Positions 61,901 through 64,000 of a DNA stretch of 64,000 nucleotides are shown piece by piece. Within the stretch, counting starts at the first letter, position 1. Each line of letters starts with the position of its first letter. The notes beneath the pieces were generated by a model. It made no database searches, was not told the DNA's origin, and worked only from the letters and a program-made list of their open reading frames with translations. The translations under genes were made by a program, and so were the position numbers. Source of the stretch: Bacillota bacterium (lineage in GTDB: Bacteria; Bacillota; Clostridia; Peptostreptococcales; Anaerovoracaceae); assembly GCA_017437745.1 (NCBI GenBank), contig JAFRYI010000007.1, positions 1 to 64,000 of the forward strand, given 5' to 3'.

Positions 61901-63530
61901 GGCTGAAGTAGACTTTACCAACACCTACAAGGCGCCTCCTGTGGAAGCAAGCTTCCCGGTACAGAAGATCGTCAGCGTGCCTGATGGACTCACCGGACCT
62001 TCTGAGTGGAGCTACACTATCGATGTTGCCGCAAACGGAACCGCTCCTGCAGCGAAGACCATGACAGGTACTGTAACCAACAGCAAGGATACAGTCACCT
62101 TCGGACCGTTCAGCTTCACAGAGCCCGGCGAATTCACTTACACTGTGAAAGAGACCGGAACCGTTAAGGGTGTTACCAACGATAAGGAAGCCGCCGGCAA
62201 GACCGTGACAGTAAAAGTAATTGATAACGGAGACGGAACGCTCAAAGCTACACCGAGTGTAAGCGATGAGTCACCGCTTAAGTTCACAAATACTTACGCA
62301 GTAGAGCCTACGACGGCAAGCTTCCCGGTCAAGAAGGTCATCGATGTTCCTAAGGGACTCACCGGACCTAAGACCTGGAGCTTCACTATCGACGTTGCTG
62401 CAAACGGAAGTGCTCCTGTGGCAAAGACCATGACAGGTACTGTTGATCAGAATAACGACACAGTCACCTTCGGAGACTTCACTTATACCGAACCTGGAAC
62501 CTATACTTACAAGGTTACAGAGACCGGAACCGTTAAGGGTGTGACCAACGATAAGGATGCTGCCAGCGGCAAGACCGTGACTGTTACCGTAAAGGATAAC
62601 GGAGACGGAACACTCACAGCTACAGCTGACTCTACTGCGGACAAGCCGATCGAGTTCACTAACACTTACAGTGTTGAGCCTGTAAAGGTCGACCCGCCGG
62701 TAAAGAAGAATATCGATGGTAATGAGTCGCTCTACAACAAGGGAGACTTCACATTCAAGATCGAGTGCACGAAGATGCCTGCCGGAGTTGAGAAGGCCCC
62801 GATGCCTGACAAGACTGAGGTCAAGAATGTCAAGGCTGATGAGCATCCGGAGAAGAAGGGTTACTATGAATTCGGCTGGATCACCTTCACGGTGCCCGGA
62901 GAATATATCTACACAGTGACCGAGTCCGGAAGCGCTCCCGGAGTTACAAACGATTCGGAGGCTACCAAGACTCTGAAGTTCACAGTAACTGATGGCGGCG
63001 AAGGCGTTCTCGAGATCACACCGACCTCTGATAGTGCGGTATTCGAATTTACCAACACTTATGGTACGAAGGGCGAATTCGTTCCGGAAGTCACCAAGGT
63101 ACTGGACGGACGCACTCTGAAGGCGGGTGAATTCAAGTTCACACTGTCTGACAGCGACGGCAAGGTTATCGACACCAAGACCAATGCTGCGGACGGAAAG
63201 GTCACATTCGATGCATTGAGCTTCACCGGAGCCGATGACGGAAAGACCTACACCTATACGATCACTGAGGTTAAGGGAACTGACAAAGACGTAGTTTATG
63301 ATACTCACACCGTGACCCTGACAGTCAGCGTGAAGGACAATGGAGACGGAACGATGACGGCAACAGGCACCTACAACGGCGACCAGAAGTTCATAAACAC
63401 CATTGAAGCTCCGGATACCGGCGATCACAGCCAGATAGCTCTCTGGTCCGGCATACTGATCGTATCCCTGCTTGGAATAGCGCTCCTGGCAGTAATCAAG
63501 CGCAAGAAGCCCGCAAAGCACAGCAGATAA
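55926..63530 (+). CDS. Giant wall-anchored surface protein: VWA domain, CnaB-type domains, ten isopeptide pilin-like repeats
   Basis: 2,534 residues. Signal peptide (residues 1-26, ending YAAAG). A VWA domain begins about residue 64 with the metal-site motif DTSGS (72-76) and continues to about 370, including GGTNWDDAL; it carries a Tyr/Gly/Asn-rich insert. Residues about 585-1225 hold CnaB-like domains (ELAVTKVWD, VNVDKVWDD, VATKEWADG, LEITKTVDP). Residues about 1227-2490 are ten repeats of 110-130 residues with an early Lys (VKK), a (V/I)TES/TET glutamate and a final FTNTY, the layout of Spy0128/FctA isopeptide pilin domains. The C-terminus is a sorting signal: APDTG, hydrophobic helix, RKKPAKHSR. 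Likely an adhesin or pilus-tip-like protein fixed by a sortase encoded elsewhere. SD AAGGGAGA. Confidence 0.92.
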   Translation: MSKKRLLAIVLTLVMVLSLIPQVSYAAAGDPPANSKTLTDNGDGTYKLELSVTGDADYESEPVKANVIIVLDTSGSMDFLIPSTTGSRGSTATDGDTRNNNFQLYRNTGGNNYTAIADSDNYSGTVYYYQNGYGGGWRTYTGTRYSTTSRMDATKTSVNNLIDTLASQNTTANPDTIEMSLITFASDGAYNTPNSATANNWVSGTATTLKTTVSNLNATGGTNWDDALYRANALAAAKATAQPNEKVFIVFFSDGEPTFSNTNSNSDSPTSHTHGNNSNNGGSGTTTQDREANSAYYHANQIHSASYDSALYGIFAFGTEESYMKNVISYGNYGDATHASSVEGSLYFNANSPEDIENAFSKIASSIIEAVGITDVSITDGTTSHVETSTEPAELLNVDDESFEYWLSWNLSSGSNKFTSFIGGEQVECTATASGDNIVITWEGGTATYEGTITGSVVKVKWTGKTDFYDFDPPAASFDEDSGAVNWSLDSVGTLLNGVTYSVSFDVYPSQETLDTVADIKNDPGATGAWADLDPAIQQYIDVNGNLKTNTTATITYSDTRLDNPGPKQTTMTNPDPVKNSAIKELAVTKVWDNALESDWTKPTSIDLDVTRDGQPHYTVSLGESNSWTGTVYISIGIMGPDGKPLEGSEGHDFTFTEPQISEGFRWEIDAPTVHPMLINNVVTMLIKVDADHPAPSGATTYTFNNATYYVDNAAAALTATNERRSSLNLVKAVDGDDAPEDAVFPFTLNVVNSLAPESEPTNDPGHDSDWWVWISIWDKDKQAVTEGAVVSGATHAGGSWYYGVSGQNIVLNVKDGYSIRINNVPTGTTYTITEGNSTTPGFIFDTAEIKFTEGKQPSSAWAFTGDQTSTGSIDSTNAVYTVTYTNTYQLIDVNVDKVWDDNSNQDGVRPESLTLTLNGAPSGTTVPNPTITKSEDGNTWTYVWKGLPRFDADGNEITYTVTEGTVPQGYDCTKTTVNDGDEIKNVHTPETLSKVATKEWADGNNANNSRPSSVTFNLMKKVGEAEAEEILEVTLDGAPDDASTEEGPAGYESTAWEATFINLPKYEKGVEITYSITEDPVDKYATTITDGENGTTVTNTYDFGDLEITKTVDPGNGDTGKTSEKEFTFTVNLYKDSTKAETVSGSFNYTITNASGTTQSTGTISNGETVKLKDGWKVLIEDIPNGTYYEVTEATEKGYTTSKTGDTGTIVSNETKTAAFTNTYNADPVKAQIPVVKNVTPENSGAADITGKFTFTLAAGTNTAGEGVTTPMPSANTVACGADGVEVKFGEITFNAPGTYTYTVTESETNGAVGGITLDSDKPRTITVVVTDDGEGKLSAAVNGGATVEFNNPYQLTSLDITIPVEKILEVPTGLTGPDITEAYTFTIATTNNAPLPETKTLQNPGAAGGSMTFGEKATTGKITITEPGTYTYTITESGSAPGVTNDAEATKTVTVTVVNDGDGTMSYTINDADNENDDVTKFTNTYSAEPVNASIYVKKVLAGANAPDITNKFTFTIADDPSDDVTSPLPETKSGNNPAVNGGVVTFGPIEYTAPGTYVYVITESGTVEGVVNDPEASTGKKVTVVIVDGKEGALVVKSSTSTEESPLQFTNSYHEITANITVTKELAKNPTNLEGPDITGKYTFTIAAGTNTAGEGVTTPMPATTSVTNSGGAMQFGPITFKEPGEYTYTATESGKVDGVTNDTETKTVTIVVARNDEGNLTVGYKEGSKTSFDFVNTYTVKPVTAKFPVKKVMSVPAGLTGPSEWSYTIGVAAEDGAPVADSMTGTVTKAEPTVTFGDFTFTAPGTYTYTVTETATGEIKGVTDDSAASTGKTVQITVTDNKDGTLTATPSSTADNPLTFTNSYSATSITATIQVHKDLVAENPKVSLPDITEKYTFTLADDTSDDVDSPLPETKEVKNPAKDGGTVPFGTITYEAPGTYTYVVTESGTVTNVTNDPEATTGKKVTVEVVDGGEGKLVATVKYPDAEKAEVDFTNTYKAPPVEASFPVQKIVSVPDGLTGPSEWSYTIDVAANGTAPAAKTMTGTVTNSKDTVTFGPFSFTEPGEFTYTVKETGTVKGVTNDKEAAGKTVTVKVIDNGDGTLKATPSVSDESPLKFTNTYAVEPTTASFPVKKVIDVPKGLTGPKTWSFTIDVAANGSAPVAKTMTGTVDQNNDTVTFGDFTYTEPGTYTYKVTETGTVKGVTNDKDAASGKTVTVTVKDNGDGTLTATADSTADKPIEFTNTYSVEPVKVDPPVKKNIDGNESLYNKGDFTFKIECTKMPAGVEKAPMPDKTEVKNVKADEHPEKKGYYEFGWITFTVPGEYIYTVTESGSAPGVTNDSEATKTLKFTVTDGGEGVLEITPTSDSAVFEFTNTYGTKGEFVPEVTKVLDGRTLKAGEFKFTLSDSDGKVIDTKTNAADGKVTFDALSFTGADDGKTYTYTITEVKGTDKDVVYDTHTVTLTVSVKDNGDGTMTATGTYNGDQKFINTIEAPDTGDHSQIALWSGILIVSLLGIALLAVIKRKKPAKHSR

Positions 63531-63577
63531 TGCAGGTGCCTGCAAAGTAAAAACACTAAGATTCCCATAGTGATACA

Positions 63578-63610
63578 GAAGAGCCGCACACGTGCGGCTC
63601 TTCTTTTATT
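63578..63610 (+). terminator. Terminator of the surface protein gene
   Basis: A 13-bp palindrome, GAAGAGCCGCACA with TGTGCGGCTCTTC type pairing around CACGTG, followed by TTTTATT. Confidence 0.92.
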
Positions 63611-63637
63611 GTTTATTTCGCATCCGTTTGATATAAT
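63609..63637 (+). promoter_or_regulatory. Promoter of the last gene
   Basis: TTGTTT (63609-63614), 17-bp spacer, perfect TATAAT (63632-63637), 78 bp before the start codon. Its -35 box touches the end of the preceding terminator. Confidence 0.68.
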
Positions 63638-63715
63638 TTTATTCGGAAAGATAAAAGCATCAGAATGGATCATCAGGCGCCGGCGCGGCGCAGGTCAGGC
63701 AGAAAGGTGAGAGCA

Positions 63716-64000
63716 ATGAAGATCGGTTTCATAGGATTGGGCATCATGGGCAGACCCATGGCAAAGAACATCATTAAGAAGGGTTATACGGACCTTCTGG
63801 TTACCGACCATCATCAGGAGAACATAGACGAGCTGGTCGCCTGCGGCGCAAAACAGGCGACGGAAAAGGAGATAGGACAGACCTGCGACGTCGTCATGAC
63901 GATGCTCCCGAACTCTCCCCACGTAAAGTCCGTAATGCTCGGCGAAAGCGGCATTGTCAATTGCATGAGGGCAGGCCAGGTCTTCATAGACATGAGCTCC
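63716..64000 (+). CDS. 3-hydroxyisobutyrate dehydrogenase-family oxidoreductase, 3' end outside the window
   Basis: The first 95 codons of a beta-hydroxyacid dehydrogenase. Rossmann signature GFIGLGIMGRPMAKNI at the N-terminus, then DVVMTMLPNSPHVKSVMLG and FIDMSS just before the catalytic region, as in tartronate semialdehyde reductase (GarR/GlxR) and 3-hydroxyisobutyrate dehydrogenase. AGAAAGGTGAGAG precedes the ATG. The substrate cannot be decided because the C-terminal half is missing. Confidence 0.9.
   Translation, partial: MKIGFIGLGIMGRPMAKNIIKKGYTDLLVTDHHQENIDELVACGAKQATEKEIGQTCDVVMTMLPNSPHVKSVMLGESGIVNCMRAGQVFIDMSS

Noticed and set aside
59605-63400. Periodic repeats considered as a CRISPR array or tandem satellite
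   Set aside because: The period is about 350-390 bp, in frame, and divergent; these are protein domain repeats, not short direct repeats with spacers.
1-64000. tRNA, rRNA, CRISPR, prophage or transposase genes
   Set aside because: Both strands were read for their usual landmarks; none was convincing.

Overview
The window is 64 kb of a bacterial chromosome that reads as an anaerobic member of the Clostridia (Bacillota). The evidence is a tryptophan T-box leader, Gram-positive sortase-type surface anchoring, Bacillota-type lipoproteins, a BMP-type nucleoside ABC importer, a glycyl-radical-enzyme activase, Pta, the single-chain clostridial PurL and strong Shine-Dalgarno sequences. Coding G+C looks mid-50s, with many ATA and AGG codons. 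No tRNA, rRNA, CRISPR array, prophage or transposase was recognised.

Layout. 1-370: end of a ribosomal protein operon (rplQ, cut by the window edge). 380-940: a small peptide/antisense RNA locus and a structured repeat. 1.0-6.5 kb: a lipoprotein, an MtnA-like sugar-phosphate isomerase and two tandem acyl-CoA synthetase paralogues. 6.5-10.5 kb: a GntR/YtrA-regulated ABC exporter operon with two operator-like repeats over its promoter. 10.6-14.5 kb: DUF4125 and a glycyl-radical activase on the minus strand, divergent from a TPR protein and DUF4037. 14.5-18 kb: an acyltransferase-PAP2 fusion, GtrA, a second peptide/antisense locus and pta. 18-22.2 kb: a NagZ-type lipoprotein, glutathione peroxidase, and a Trp T-box with a solitary TrpB2. 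22.4-37.4 kb: a purine biosynthesis cluster (purE, a PurF-like gene, purM, purN, PurO-type IMP cyclohydrolase, stand-alone AICAR transformylase, purD, purL). It is interrupted by a TM2 protein and two LRR paralogues. 37.5-38.2 kb: DUF4298 and a third peptide/antisense locus. 38.3-45.6 kb: ACT/UPF0210 pair, ECF S component, solute-binding lipoprotein, amidohydrolase, MATE, cdd, deoC. 45.7-54.2 kb: nucleoside importer (BMP, ATPase, two permeases), deoA, tdk, udk and a divergent ThyA-like protein, forming a pyrimidine salvage system with cdd and deoC. 54.2-55.9 kb: an A+T-richer accessory island with a nuclease-like gene. 55.9-63.5 kb: one 2,534-residue wall-anchored surface protein. The window ends in a 3-hydroxyisobutyrate dehydrogenase-family gene.

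The strongest unexplained signals are two dispersed families. The first is three loci, each encoding a 29-33 residue membrane peptide on the minus strand. A convergent RNA of about 93-96 nt, with its own near-consensus promoter, ends inside the last 15 nt of each peptide ORF. The AAA AAA Lys codons of the peptide are therefore the U-tract of the RNA's terminator. The layout matches a type I toxin-antitoxin module. The second is four copies of a repeat of about 125-145 bp with an almost invariant core and an outer stem whose sequence differs in every copy. Three copies keep long, well-paired outer stems and the fourth (D) pairs only partly. Other points of interest are a PurF-like enzyme with no N-terminal cysteine, an orphan glycyl-radical activase cluster, and a C10 tract abutting the promoter of the giant adhesin. 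All functional calls come from reading sequence without database searches.
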